Below, one piece after another: positions 50,332 to 58,920 of a stretch of 64,000 bases of DNA. The position numbers were made by a program, and so were the translations under genes. The stretch comes from Rhodopirellula sp. P2 (GTDB taxonomy: Bacteria > Planctomycetota > Planctomycetia > Pirellulales > Pirellulaceae). The DNA lies in NCBI RefSeq assembly GCF_028768465.1, contig NZ_CP118225.1, forward strand, positions 3,143,001 through 3,207,000, written 5' to 3'. The notes beneath the pieces were generated by a model. The model saw only the letters and a program-made list of their open reading frames with translations, did not search any database and was not told the origin of the DNA. Within the stretch, counting starts at the first letter, position 1. Every line of letters begins with the position of its first letter.

Positions 50332-52483
50332 GATGTTGCCGTGGAAATGTGCAGCTCTCTTCGGGATGGTCTCGTGGGGGTGTTTGGCAGCGCAGGCGGA
50401 CGAGAGGGTCGACAACACCGCGAAGGAACAGGATTATCGGCAGGAATATGGGTTGCTTGCCAAAAAATATTTCCACCATCCACTCGATATTCGATTGTGC
50501 GAGGCGATCGAGGCCAATGACTTGACAGCAATCCGCTCGGCAATTGCGAGTGGCGCGAATGCCAATGCCTCGGGGCTTGGGGGGGTGACCCCTCTGATCT
50601 GGTCCAGACTCTACCAGCGATTTGCGAGGTTTGAGTTGCTGCTGGTCCTTGGTGCTGATCCGAACGCACCCTTCACCTCGGAACCAGACCTAACTAGTTT
50701 CCGCAGTACCTTGCATGATTTTCCAGGGGAAACGGCAACTTGCTTTGCTGCGAAGACTGGGTACGACGGTTACCTGGAGTTGGTGCTGGAGCATGAAGCT
50801 GACTTGCGCACCATGGATGACAGTCGGCGATCGATTCCACTGCAGATCATGTGGGCCAGGGGCGCGAACCGAATGCAACGAATGAATGCATTTGTCGAGC
50901 ACGGAGGAGAGATCAACCTTCCGAGTGGTTGGGGAGACAACGAAACATGTGCCGTGCATGCGATTTCTCGCGAGGCCTTCACTCTTGCTGTGATGTTATT
51001 CGAATTGGGGGGGGATCCCAACCTTCCTGTTCGTTATGGAGCTGGATGGGGCCTGCCGATTGATTTGGCGGTCTTTCCTATCTCGGAAGACTCTCTCGTT
51101 TTTATGGGACCTCGTCCCATTACTCAACGGACTCACGACCGAACTCTTCAAAATCGGCGAGCGTTGAAACGTTTGATCGTTTACCTCGAAGCCGCAGGGT
51201 TTTCATCCGAGGAGGCAATTCAGCGAGCAAGAAGGCGGTTCAACCCAAACTACGGGGATCTCGGCCCCGATGAGCTCGCTGCATTGCTTGACTCGACGGA
51301 GATGATTCCGAGAGAGGAAGAGCACGTGACGACCATCAAGGACTTGAGAGCAAGCAACGTTCCATTGCAGGTGATTCGTTGGCGAGAAGACACGAGTCAT
51401 GTTGGTGAGCGGGCGCGAGAGGACGAAGGGATTCAGCGACCGCTGTTTCCACTGACCGAAGCCAAGTTTCGTCAGCACTACGGTTTGCGCGCCGAGCGTT
51501 TCTTTCAATCACCCAGCACCTTGGAACTGTGTGCGGCGATCGTCGCCAACGACCCCGGTCAAATTCGTGAGGCAGTGAAAAACGGCGCGGATGTGAATGA
51601 TGTTGGGTTTGCGGGAATGACGCCGCTGTTGTTTGCGTTCCCGTTTCAACGTGCGGAGAGAATTCAGGCTCTCTTGGACTTGGGCGCGGATCCAACGCTG
51701 AGATTGACGAACTACACCGGCGTGCCTGGATTGACGATGCCGGGCCTGAGCGTTCTGACGGAAGCCTCCACGTCCTCGTCCGCCGAAATGTTCGAGCGAA
51801 TTGTGGCGTCCTGTGAGAGTCAAGGTCTGCACTGGACCACCCATGAACATTGGAGTGGGATGCCAATGTTGCATGCAATCGTTTCTGGTTTGGAGTCGGA
51901 GCGGGTCGCCAAGATCAAGCGATTCCAGGCTGGTTCAGGCGATCTGCATCGACTCAATGAGGATGGGTGCGACGCTGCGATGCTGGCGATCTTTCTGTCC
52001 GACTGTGCAGCTGCCCAGCATTTGATCGAGGCTGGGGCGGATTTGAAGCGACGGAATCAAGCCGGGGATCATCTCCCAAACGTTTACTATCGCTATGAAA
52101 GCGCGTCTGCAGTTGAGAAGCACAATGCGGCCCAACTGAAATTTGAGACTCGGCTGGTTGCCCCGGCAAAGGAACTGAAAGCACTGCTCCAAAGGAAAGG
52201 ATGTCAATTCGATGACCAAGCAGGGCGGATCCGGCGGGGCGAAATCGATGATGACATCAGGCGGGAGGCGGATGAGATCGGACGAAAGATCAGAGACAAC
52301 GCGGAGCGACTACGTTTCAACTGGTATCCGCGTCAGGAGTTTGTTGAGGCGGGAGAAATCTTTCGTGACGATCGCTACGATTTACGGAAGGTGTTCGATG
52401 TTCAAATGCCGGTCGTGCCGGAAAACGTGCCAGGGCAACTTCCCTCAAACGGTGGCCTGAATCCAAAGGCGGTTCAGGAATGA
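50321..52483 (+). CDS. Exported ankyrin-like repeat protein, copy 2; candidate immunity protein
   Basis: 720 residues, same length as copy 1, with seven amino-acid differences by eye: Leu17Trp in the signal peptide, Val/Ala and Val/Ile in the first ankyrin-like unit, Ile/Met, Gly/Ser, Arg/Gln and Thr/Ala in the second half. All differences are conservative except the signal-peptide Trp, so it should be functional. It starts after the truncated lipase tail, with AGGAGAG at 50310-50316 as Shine-Dalgarno. The stop overlaps the complete sulfotransferase gene (ATGA). Copies in tandem are typical of immunity genes of polymorphic toxin systems. Confidence 0.82.
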   Translation: MRLKMLPWKCAALFGMVSWGCLAAQADERVDNTAKEQDYRQEYGLLAKKYFHHPLDIRLCEAIEANDLTAIRSAIASGANANASGLGGVTPLIWSRLYQRFARFELLLVLGADPNAPFTSEPDLTSFRSTLHDFPGETATCFAAKTGYDGYLELVLEHEADLRTMDDSRRSIPLQIMWARGANRMQRMNAFVEHGGEINLPSGWGDNETCAVHAISREAFTLAVMLFELGGDPNLPVRYGAGWGLPIDLAVFPISEDSLVFMGPRPITQRTHDRTLQNRRALKRLIVYLEAAGFSSEEAIQRARRRFNPNYGDLGPDELAALLDSTEMIPREEEHVTTIKDLRASNVPLQVIRWREDTSHVGERAREDEGIQRPLFPLTEAKFRQHYGLRAERFFQSPSTLELCAAIVANDPGQIREAVKNGADVNDVGFAGMTPLLFAFPFQRAERIQALLDLGADPTLRLTNYTGVPGLTMPGLSVLTEASTSSSAEMFERIVASCESQGLHWTTHEHWSGMPMLHAIVSGLESERVAKIKRFQAGSGDLHRLNEDGCDAAMLAIFLSDCAAAQHLIEAGADLKRRNQAGDHLPNVYYRYESASAVEKHNAAQLKFETRLVAPAKELKALLQRKGCQFDDQAGRIRRGEIDDDIRREADEIGRKIRDNAERLRFNWYPRQEFVEAGEIFRDDRYDLRKVFDVQMPVVPENVPGQLPSNGGLNPKAVQE

Positions 52484-53184
52484 TTCGCTGGTTGGCGTCG
52501 TACCCCAAGTCAGGGAACACCTGGGTTCGCATTTTCTTGTGGGCCTATTGGAATGATGACGGCACGGACAAAGAGGTCGACCTGGACCGAATCCCCGAAA
52601 TTTCGCATTCGGAAAGTCGTCTGAAGCTTTACGATGAGTTAGCGGGCCAGTCGATTGCTTCGTGGAACGCGGCGCGGGTCGCATCGCTGCGATTTGCTGT
52701 CCAGAAATCGGTCGCAATGCAATTGAAGCCTCACCAAGTCGTCAAAACACATAGTGCCAGAGCGAGGATAGCAGAGGTGCCATTGATCGTTCCGCAATGG
52801 ACGGAGCGGGCCATCTACTTGCTGCGTCATCCGATGGATGTGGTCGATTCGTATGCTGATCACTGCGGCCTCTCGATCGATCAGACCATCCGGCTGCCCG
52901 ATGGCAATGAATCCACTGTCGAGTCGATGGCACTTGCGAATCCAGTGGCACCAAACAACGCCATTCGACGTTGGCTTGTCAGCAACTTGGTCCGAGGTGT
53001 ATCGCCGCGCCGTCTGGCCGAAATGAGCCGAGAGCACGGGGTGGATGCCGATGAAATGGAGGTCGAGTTGGATTTTGCTCTTCGGCACCCATACGTTTTG
53101 GGCGCCCTCGATGCGATCGCTGAGAAGCAAGCGCCGATTCCTACTCCCGAAAGGTCAACGAACAATCGTCAATCCGTTTGCTGA
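52480..53184 (+). CDS. Sulfotransferase-like protein, short and possibly chimeric at the C-terminus
   Basis: 234 residues starting in the ankyrin stop (ATGA). The N-terminal PAPS-binding loop (SYPKSGNTWVR, residues 7-17) and the 3'-phosphate motif region (AIYLLRHPMDVVDSYADH) identify a sulfotransferase, which moves sulfate from PAPS to an acceptor. After NAIRRWLVSNLVRGV (about residue 170) the sequence (PRRLAEMSREHGVDADEMEVELDFALRHPYVLGALDAI) does not look like the usual C-terminal half, and the expected later helices and GxxGxxK-type segment are absent. The protein is ~60-100 residues shorter than typical members. It is probably truncated or joined to another gene fragment; it may be inactive. 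Confidence 0.65.
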   Translation: MIRWLASYPKSGNTWVRIFLWAYWNDDGTDKEVDLDRIPEISHSESRLKLYDELAGQSIASWNAARVASLRFAVQKSVAMQLKPHQVVKTHSARARIAEVPLIVPQWTERAIYLLRHPMDVVDSYADHCGLSIDQTIRLPDGNESTVESMALANPVAPNNAIRRWLVSNLVRGVSPRRLAEMSREHGVDADEMEVELDFALRHPYVLGALDAIAEKQAPIPTPERSTNNRQSVC

Positions 53185-53360
53185 TCGAACGTCAGCTCGG
53201 TTTGAGAATGGGCTGGGGCGTTTTCGTGTCAAATTCCGGGGAAGCAATCGGTTGGAAGCGGCAAGAGGCTGCTGCTGAACGGGCGAATCAGGTACAACGA
53301 GCGGGCGACGATCAGTTCGCTGGATGACTTACACCTTGGACTTCAATACGGATCTCGATC

Positions 53361-54431
53361 ATGCTTCACGCGATCATCATGGCAGGTGGCAGCGGAACTC
53401 GTTTTTGGCCCGCTTCTCGAAAAGCCAAACCAAAACAACTGCTGTCCTTGGCTGGTGATCGCACGATGATCCAAGCCACGCGGGATCGGCTCAGTTCGGT
53501 GATTCCCGCGGAGCGAACGCATGTGTTGACCTCCGTCGCGTTGGTGGATCCGATCGCGGAACAATTGCCCGAGCTGCGCCGCGAAACAATCGTGGGTGAA
53601 CCATGTCGGCGTGACACCGCACCGTGTGTTGGACTGGCAGCAGCCTTGGTGGCTCATGAGGACCCTGACGCGGTCATGCTGGTTTGCCCCTCGGATCACG
53701 TGATCCTGCAACACGACAAGTTCGCCGAGGGCGTGCGGCGTGGAGAAGCGATCTTGGCAGATCATCCCGATGCGATTGTGACCTTTGGAATCAAGCCTTC
53801 CTATCCGGCGGAGTCGTTTGGCTACATTCAACGTGGCGAAGTGATCGACGGCCATGAGGCTTTTCAGGTCAAAACATTTCGCGAAAAACCGGATGCCGAA
53901 ACGGCCAAGCAGTACTTGGCCGAAGGCACTTTTTCTTGGAACAGCGGGATCTTCTTGTGGCGAGCCCAAACCATTTTGGATGCGCTGAAGCAGCACGAGC
54001 CGGAAATGTTCTCGCACATCGAGGCGATCTCGAAAGCAATCGGCACCGAAGACTACGACGCCGTGCTGCAGAAAGAGTTCGCTGCGATTGAAGGCAAATC
54101 AATCGACTACGCGGTGATGGAACGGCATTCACCGGTCGTTGTCATCGAGGCTCCGTTTGACTGGGACGATGTGGGAAGCTGGCAAGCGGTTTCGCGACTG
54201 CACCCGGCTGATGAATTTGGCAATGCGGTCGTCGGCACGCATGTGAGCGTTGACTCGACCGGTTGCATCATCCATGGGACGCCCGGGCACACGATTGCCA
54301 CCATTGATGTGCACGACCTGATCGTGGTGCAGACTCCCGATGCGACCTTGGTGGCTCCCAAGGCTTCGGAAGAACGAGTCCGAGAAATCGTCGCTGCCTT
54401 GCAGAATGGCGGGGCGGAAGAGCTCACCTAA
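53361..54431 (+). CDS. manC: Mannose-1-phosphate guanylyltransferase
   Basis: 356 residues. The enzyme makes GDP-mannose from mannose-1-phosphate and GTP. The nucleotide-binding start AIIMAGGSGTRFWPASRKAKPKQLL with its signature KPKQ, the DHVI metal/nucleotide site in CPSDHVILQHDKF, FGIKPSYPAESFGYIQRG, FREKPDAETAKQYL, the FSWNSGIFLWRA sugar site, the EKP and FDWDDVGSWQAV region all match the family. It is the shorter, single-domain version (no C-terminal phosphomannose isomerase domain). It lies in the region between the accessory island and the two-component genes, and a MITE-like repeat starts in its stop codon. Confidence 0.95.
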   Translation: MLHAIIMAGGSGTRFWPASRKAKPKQLLSLAGDRTMIQATRDRLSSVIPAERTHVLTSVALVDPIAEQLPELRRETIVGEPCRRDTAPCVGLAAALVAHEDPDAVMLVCPSDHVILQHDKFAEGVRRGEAILADHPDAIVTFGIKPSYPAESFGYIQRGEVIDGHEAFQVKTFREKPDAETAKQYLAEGTFSWNSGIFLWRAQTILDALKQHEPEMFSHIEAISKAIGTEDYDAVLQKEFAAIEGKSIDYAVMERHSPVVVIEAPFDWDDVGSWQAVSRLHPADEFGNAVVGTHVSVDSTGCIIHGTPGHTIATIDVHDLIVVQTPDATLVAPKASEERVREIVAALQNGGAEELT

Positions 54432-54546
54432 GCACCACGTGAAAAACAAGTGACGTAGCGGAAGGGCGCGAGCCCTCCGGTTCCTCACCGGGCGGCTTGC
54501 GCCACACCGCTAACATCGTCACTTGTTGTTCACGCGTTGCTAAGCA
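54428..54546. repeat. MITE-like palindromic element, copy 1
   Basis: 119 bp with terminal inverted repeats of about 27 bp (TAAGCACCACGTGAAAAACA... and its complement at 54518-54544; 23 of 27 match). The middle contains GGAAGGGCGCGAGCCCTCC and CACCGGGCGGCTTGCGCC. The first TAA is the stop codon of manC. A second copy is at 58970-59088 in the same orientation. Confidence 0.9.
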
Positions 54547-54647
54547 GGACGGCAGGAGTCTTTCGGCTTCTCTCTGTCTTCATCCCTGCCGGGATCAAAA
54601 ATCGCGCAACAGTGCTTCCCAGCACCAAACGTTTCGCGGTCCAGGCG

Positions 54648-54700
54648 AACGCCCAAACGGTTCTCATGGTTCTGCCCGATCATTGCTGCCGACCTGCTTG
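54648..54700. repeat. Dispersed extragenic repeat (REP-like), copy 2
   Basis: Begins AACGCCCAAACGGTTCTCA and ends GACCTGCTTG, in the plus orientation of the sequence at 58921 and the reverse of 29289. Its shorter half in reverse (54541-54560) follows the MITE-like element, so this gap (54432-54744) is filled with repeats and holds no gene. Confidence 0.85.
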
Positions 54701-54744
54701 GAGACGGGACGCTTGCGGGGACGGCGATCGCGCTGACGCTCACG

Positions 54745-55152
54745 TCAATCCATCGAGCTCTTTGCGATGGAGGATCGGACCGCTTCGTGGATTTGTTTGA
54801 TGTGCTGGATGTGCTCCCCAGTGAGCGGTTTGACGAAGTAGTCCATGACAAACGGGTATCGCATGGCTGGGTCACGGTCACGTGACTCTTCTGAGCTTGT
54901 GAGCATCGCAACAACAGGGAGGTTGCCGGGGTCTGTTTGGGAGTACTCCTGCAAGAATTCATGACCGTTCATTCGCGGCATGTTGATGTCGACGAGAATC
55001 ACATCCGGTTTCGTCTCGCTGTCTCGCAGGATTGCCAACGCTTCCAAGCCATCGAAGGCGGTTGTGAGATCGAGGGCTTCCCCGGCACGTTTGAAGGCCA
55101 TTTGGCAGAGGTAGTGGAACGCTTCATCGTCTTCGATGAGGAGGATTCGCAC
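54745..55152 (-). CDS. CheY-like response regulator
   Basis: 135 residues: a single receiver domain. MRILLIEDDEAFHYL has the acidic pair, VILVDINMPRMNGHEFL the phospho-acceptor Asp, VAMLTSSEESRD the Thr/Ser, and DYFVKPLTGEHI the conserved Lys. There is no output domain. The loop after the Thr/Ser is expanded (SRDRDPAMRYPFVMD), as in Rcp1-type regulators that partner phytochrome- or PilJ-type kinases. It begins 3 bases after the kinase stop and should be its partner. Because the kinase is interrupted, its input may be lost or come from another kinase. Confidence 0.9.
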   Translation of the reverse strand: MRILLIEDDEAFHYLCQMAFKRAGEALDLTTAFDGLEALAILRDSETKPDVILVDINMPRMNGHEFLQEYSQTDPGNLPVVAMLTSSEESRDRDPAMRYPFVMDYFVKPLTGEHIQHIKQIHEAVRSSIAKSSMD

Positions 55153-55155
55153 TGG

Positions 55156-56490
55156 TCAGGCTCCCAGGCTGGGGAAATGGATTGTGAATCGGGATCCGTC
55201 TTCTGTCTGACGGTAACCGACCGAACCGTCGATCGCATCGACGTTTTTGGAAACCAGGTACAAGCCCAGTCCGCTTCCATCTGAGACTTGGGGGTGAAAA
55301 CGTTTGAACATGCCAAAAATCTGGTCGTTGAACTTTGGATCAATTCCCAGCCCATTGTCGCAAATCGACAATTCGAAATCATTCCCGACCTTTTTCACTT
55401 CGATCGTGATTCGGGAGGTCCGTTGATGGATGTCTCGATATTTGACCGCGTTGCTGACCAGGTTCTCGATCGATTGTTTCAGGGGCACCCGCTTGGTTTG
55501 CACTTGAAGCTGTTCATCGCAAAGGACTTGAAAGTCAACCACATCGCCGCCGGGCAAATCACGGCCGTGTTGCACTGCCTCGTCGATGAGGGAGCGGAGC
55601 GGAACGGTCTTAACGAGAGAGTCTGCCATGCTTTGTTTGACCAAGTCAACGATGTCTTGAATCGTGTATGAAAGTTTTGTCAACGAAGTTTCTGCGCGGC
55701 GAATCGCCTCCTTGGCTTCCTGCGGATCATCTTCGTCGAGCAATTTGATCGCCAGTTGCGAAAGACATCATGAGGAAACAACTGGCGAACGAAGGTCATG
55801 CGACATCCGGTAGGTGAACTCGATCAGTTCCGCGTTCGATTTTTCGAGGTGTTCCAGGGCGTTGGTGACCAGTGCCACGGTGGGTTGGAATACAAACCAA
55901 ACCAATGCGAACAGGGTGCCCAATGAAACCAGTGTGAGGATTGCCTTGTAGGTTTGAAATGCCTGGATCCGTTTCTCCGCATCGGATTGGTGCTCAGCGA
56001 CCACTTGGTCCAGCAAACCGAGCATTGGCCCGTCGAAGGCGATGCGTGCCAGATGATCTGTGGCGTTGCGATTGCTCGTTGCCAGTGATTCTTCAGCGCT
56101 GCGAAGGTAGTCTCGTATTTGGGAGTCGAGTCGACCCTCGCCAAAGTAAATCTCAGTTCGTCGGGGCGAGGTCGGGATCTCGCGTGACAGGAACGCATGG
56201 GATTGCCGCATCAACTGAATGGAGTCGCTCAGCTCTGCCCGGCAGGTTGCCTCAAATGAAGGGGAATCTGAGAGCAGCAGGGCACGGGAAGCCAGGGCAA
56301 TGCGTTGAGACAGCATCCGTTGTCGACCGCTGACGTTGACCAGGAACGCATCTTCGTTCGCTTTCCGAATTTGTTCGGATTCGCAGACGAAGGCGAGGAT
56401 GATCGTCGCGAAAATGATGCCGATCGCGATGCCAAAACGCTTTTTGAGAATCTGCCGCATTCTCAAAGCGTTGATTTGCTTGGTAGTCAT
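55156..56490 (-). pseudogene. PilJ-type sensor histidine kinase interrupted by an in-frame TGA
   Basis: From ATG 56490 the N-terminal 240 residues hold a membrane helix (GIAIGIIFATIILAFVC), a PilJ-like sensor (NVSGRQRMLSQRIALASRALL), a second helix (AILTLVSLGTLFALVWFVF) and the H-box FTYRMSHDLRSPVVSS. The next codon is TGA (55768-55770), yet the same frame continues with CLSQLAIKLLDEDDPQEAKEAIRRAETSL, an N-box ENLVSNAVKY, a G1-box ICDNGLGIDPKF and DGSGLGLYLVSKNVDAI, all intact down to 55156. Both halves are thus perfect apart from one stop codon directly after the phospho-accepting region. It is a nonsense-interrupted gene, a recent pseudogene, a sequencing error, or less likely a recoded codon. 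The response regulator follows directly. Confidence 0.9.
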
Positions 56491-56793
56491 GTTGTGCCCC
56501 AGGACGTGCTCTGCTCGATCCAACCATAGCACACAAAAGCCCAATCCATTGAGGGGGACGCAATGAGTCCTTTGGAGAGAGTCCAGGGGTGAACAGGGCT
56601 GTGTCGATTGGGGAGATCGTCCCGGCAAAGGGTGGCGGATGCGGCGCTGCCTGTTGTCTCGCGATTGGGCTTGTCGTGGAGGGCGGAATCTCGCTATCGA
56701 TCGGTGTGATGCTCTGGTTTCAGATGCATCGCCGTCGGCAGGCTGGTCTGTGGACGGTACCTCCCGGTTTTCCGCGTCACACGCAGTGTTTTG
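56491..56793. other. Divergent gap between kinase and SH3 genes
   Basis: 303 bp with no convincing gene. The kinase and the SH3-like gene are transcribed away from each other, so the gap should hold two promoters; I see no clear -10/-35 pair. Confidence 0.4.
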
Positions 56794-58821
56794 ATGAACG
56801 AACACACCGCCACCCATCCGTCGCATCCAGGGACGCTATCGTCTCGTGCGTTGAAAGTTCTCTGCGCCGGTCTGGCTTGTCTCACGACCTTCGTCGAATC
56901 TGCGGACGGCCAAGACACCTCTGCCAACACGGTCAACCAGCCCTACTTGGTATTTGTGTCCGATACCGAGGCGCATCTTCGTTGTGGGCCGTCGGGCGAA
57001 TACTACAAAACCGATCCTGTTCGACACGGGCAAGAACTCGAAGTTTACGTTGAAACCAGCGATGGTTGGTTGGGCGTGCGACCTGTCGAAGAAAGCTTTT
57101 GTTGGGTCGACGCGGATGCGGTCAAACTGAATCAACCCAGCAACTCGAAGCAATCGTCCGGGGCGGATGTCCTGGGGACCGCGACCGTCACCGAAGACAA
57201 AACCGTTGCCTGGATTGGAACCAACCTTGGGCGAGCCCGTCGCTATCGATGGCAGGTTCAATTGGGGGCAGGCGAAGAGATCACCATCGTTGGCAGCAGC
57301 GAACGCGAAGGGCCCGATGGGCCGCAAACCTGGTATCGCATTGTGCCTCCTTCGGGCGAGTTTCGTTGGATTCACCAGGACCAAACGGCTGCCACGGCGG
57401 AAGCGTTGGTCGCGAGTCTGAAACGACCGGAACCGGCTCAGCACATGTTCATTCCTGATGGCAACACCGAACCCACACCCACGCCAGCTGGGGAGCAACC
57501 CCGCGTTGCGATGTCGCAATTCGAAGCAGACGTGGCTGACGAAAATTGGGATTTGCGGACCGACTCCCCGTCTCGAACTGAAAGTCTGGAGCGCTCTCAT
57601 CCTCGCCGTGAATTGGCGGATCGGGTGGCTCGGTTGAGCCGCGGTGAAGAACAGGCTCATCCTGGCGCCGAAGTGGTTGCCCAGGCTGAACATCATCCTC
57701 GTAGCCTTTCGGATCGGATTGCTCGCGGCTTGGAATCACTGGTCGGCGGAGGTTCCAGCGACGTGGCGGACCTGGAACCGGTCACTCAGTCCAGTCGTCG
57801 CATCCCTGACTTGGTGCCGATCGAAGAGCACCGGGTCGCCAGCGCAGCCGCGATGTCGCAAGGCATCGCGAGGGTGGGTCATGAAGAACCCGTCCACAGT
57901 GATGTCGTGGGCAGTGGGGTTGCACCCAATTCAGGAGCTGCTGCTCAGTCAGCTGCAAACCTTGCGGCGGCACCATCGCTCGCGCCGGCGGATGATCCCG
58001 CCGAATCGAGCATGCGTGATTCACGAATGACGATCACGTCGCGTCCCCGGATGGTTGATGGAAATGGATCCCTGGCAACGACCAGTGGAGGGTGGAGTCA
58101 AACGCCGCCTTCGGGAATTCAGCAAGTCTCGGCAACGTTTCCTGCGGCACCTCCGAAGTTGCGAACCATCGCAGCGGCTCAAATCGAACAGGTCCAGCGA
58201 GATGTTGCCCAAGCCGATGTGAGCATGTTGCCAGTTCTATTTTCCAAGCTGATGGCGCGAGGAGCATCGGCACCTGAGGTCGCATTGGTAGCTGAAGCCG
58301 CTGAACGCCTGCAGTTGCATGCCTTGGCGACTCGTTGCCGCGAATATCAGGTCGTTGCTCAACGACGTGATGGGGAGACCGTCGTGCAGACGATGTCACT
58401 TCCCACGCCGATGACACCCGTTCCCACGATCCCGTCACCAGTCACACCGATTTCTTCCATGGCCACAGCAGCGGCTGGAATCAATGGCAGCATGCCGCGT
58501 GCGGCGATGAATGCTGTTCCGTCTGCGCAGCAGGCTCCAGAGATTGCAACGGTTTCCCACGAAGTGCCCAGTGCGGCACCCGCTGCGTTACCGGTTCACG
58601 AAGGAACGCTGGTTGAGGTTTACTCCGCCGATCCAAGTCGTCCACCGTACGCCATCACCGACCGTGGTGGTCGCACGTTGGCCTATGTGACTCCGGCACC
58701 CGGTGTTGATGTGCATTCGCACTTGGGAGCCACCATTCGAGTGACGGGCGAAAGTGGGTACCTGAAAGGGATCGACACGCCTCACGTGTTGGCCACTTCC
58801 GCTGCCCGAATTGTTCGCTGA
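56794..58821 (+). CDS. Secreted SH3-domain protein with long linker
   Basis: 675 residues from ATG 56794 (TTG 56791 directly before it is a less likely start). A signal peptide (RALKVLCAGLACLTTFVESADGQ) precedes a bacterial SH3 domain (LVFVSDTEAHLRCGPSGEYYKTDPV, residues 55-100) and a second strand-rich domain (AWIGTNLGRARRYRWQVQLGAGEEITIVGSS...WYRIVPPSGEFRWIHQDQT). Then come ~350 residues of Pro/Ser/Ala-rich, charged linker, a helical stretch (IAAAQIEQVQRDVAQADVSMLPVLFSKLM) and a C-terminal strand domain (TLVEVYSADPSRPPYAITDRGGRTLAYVTPAPG). It probably binds the cell envelope or a partner outside the cell. It ends with an intrinsic terminator. Confidence 0.75.
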   Translation: MNEHTATHPSHPGTLSSRALKVLCAGLACLTTFVESADGQDTSANTVNQPYLVFVSDTEAHLRCGPSGEYYKTDPVRHGQELEVYVETSDGWLGVRPVEESFCWVDADAVKLNQPSNSKQSSGADVLGTATVTEDKTVAWIGTNLGRARRYRWQVQLGAGEEITIVGSSEREGPDGPQTWYRIVPPSGEFRWIHQDQTAATAEALVASLKRPEPAQHMFIPDGNTEPTPTPAGEQPRVAMSQFEADVADENWDLRTDSPSRTESLERSHPRRELADRVARLSRGEEQAHPGAEVVAQAEHHPRSLSDRIARGLESLVGGGSSDVADLEPVTQSSRRIPDLVPIEEHRVASAAAMSQGIARVGHEEPVHSDVVGSGVAPNSGAAAQSAANLAAAPSLAPADDPAESSMRDSRMTITSRPRMVDGNGSLATTSGGWSQTPPSGIQQVSATFPAAPPKLRTIAAAQIEQVQRDVAQADVSMLPVLFSKLMARGASAPEVALVAEAAERLQLHALATRCREYQVVAQRRDGETVVQTMSLPTPMTPVPTIPSPVTPISSMATAAAGINGSMPRAAMNAVPSAQQAPEIATVSHEVPSAAPAALPVHEGTLVEVYSADPSRPPYAITDRGGRTLAYVTPAPGVDVHSHLGATIRVTGESGYLKGIDTPHVLATSAARIVR

Positions 58822-58865
58822 GAACACGAGCCACAGCGGACTCAAAGCAGAAACGAAATCAAACG

Positions 58866-58900
58866 AAAGAAGGCACGGTGAAATTCACCGTGCCTTCTTT
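58866..58900 (+). terminator. Intrinsic terminator of the SH3-domain gene
   Basis: A perfect 17-bp stem with a single central base: AAAGAAGGCACGGTGAA pairs with TTCACCGTGCCTTCTTT, which ends in a T-rich part. It starts 45 bp after the stop codon. It has A-runs on the left too, so it could also stop reading from the right. Confidence 0.9.
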
Positions 58901-58920
58901 GCTTGGTCCATGTTGGTTGA

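Larger units (their letters stand above)
47778..52549. repeat. Tandem duplication, 2346-bp units separated by 80 bp
   Basis: Unit 1 is 47778-50123 and unit 2 is 50204-52549 (period 2426 bp throughout, no indels). Each holds the last ~42 codons of the lipase gene, the whole ankyrin-like gene and the first ~23 codons of the sulfotransferase gene. By eye they differ by about two dozen bases. The breakpoints are in different genes, and the 80-bp spacer is unrelated to either unit. Confidence 0.95.

Noticed and set aside
44354..52483. Type VI secretion cluster
   Set aside because: No VgrG, Hcp, PAAR or sheath genes are in the window; only the lipase/immunity-like arrangement resembles T6SS effector pairs.
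55768..55770. Selenocysteine codon in the sensor kinase
   Set aside because: I see no obvious SECIS-like hairpin right behind the TGA, kinases are not known selenoproteins, and the position follows the H-box where no Cys is conserved. A nonsense mutation or error is simpler.
55743..56490. Frameshift splitting the kinase gene
   Set aside because: The two halves are in the same frame (27 bases from 55770 to 55743), so the break is a stop codon and not an indel.
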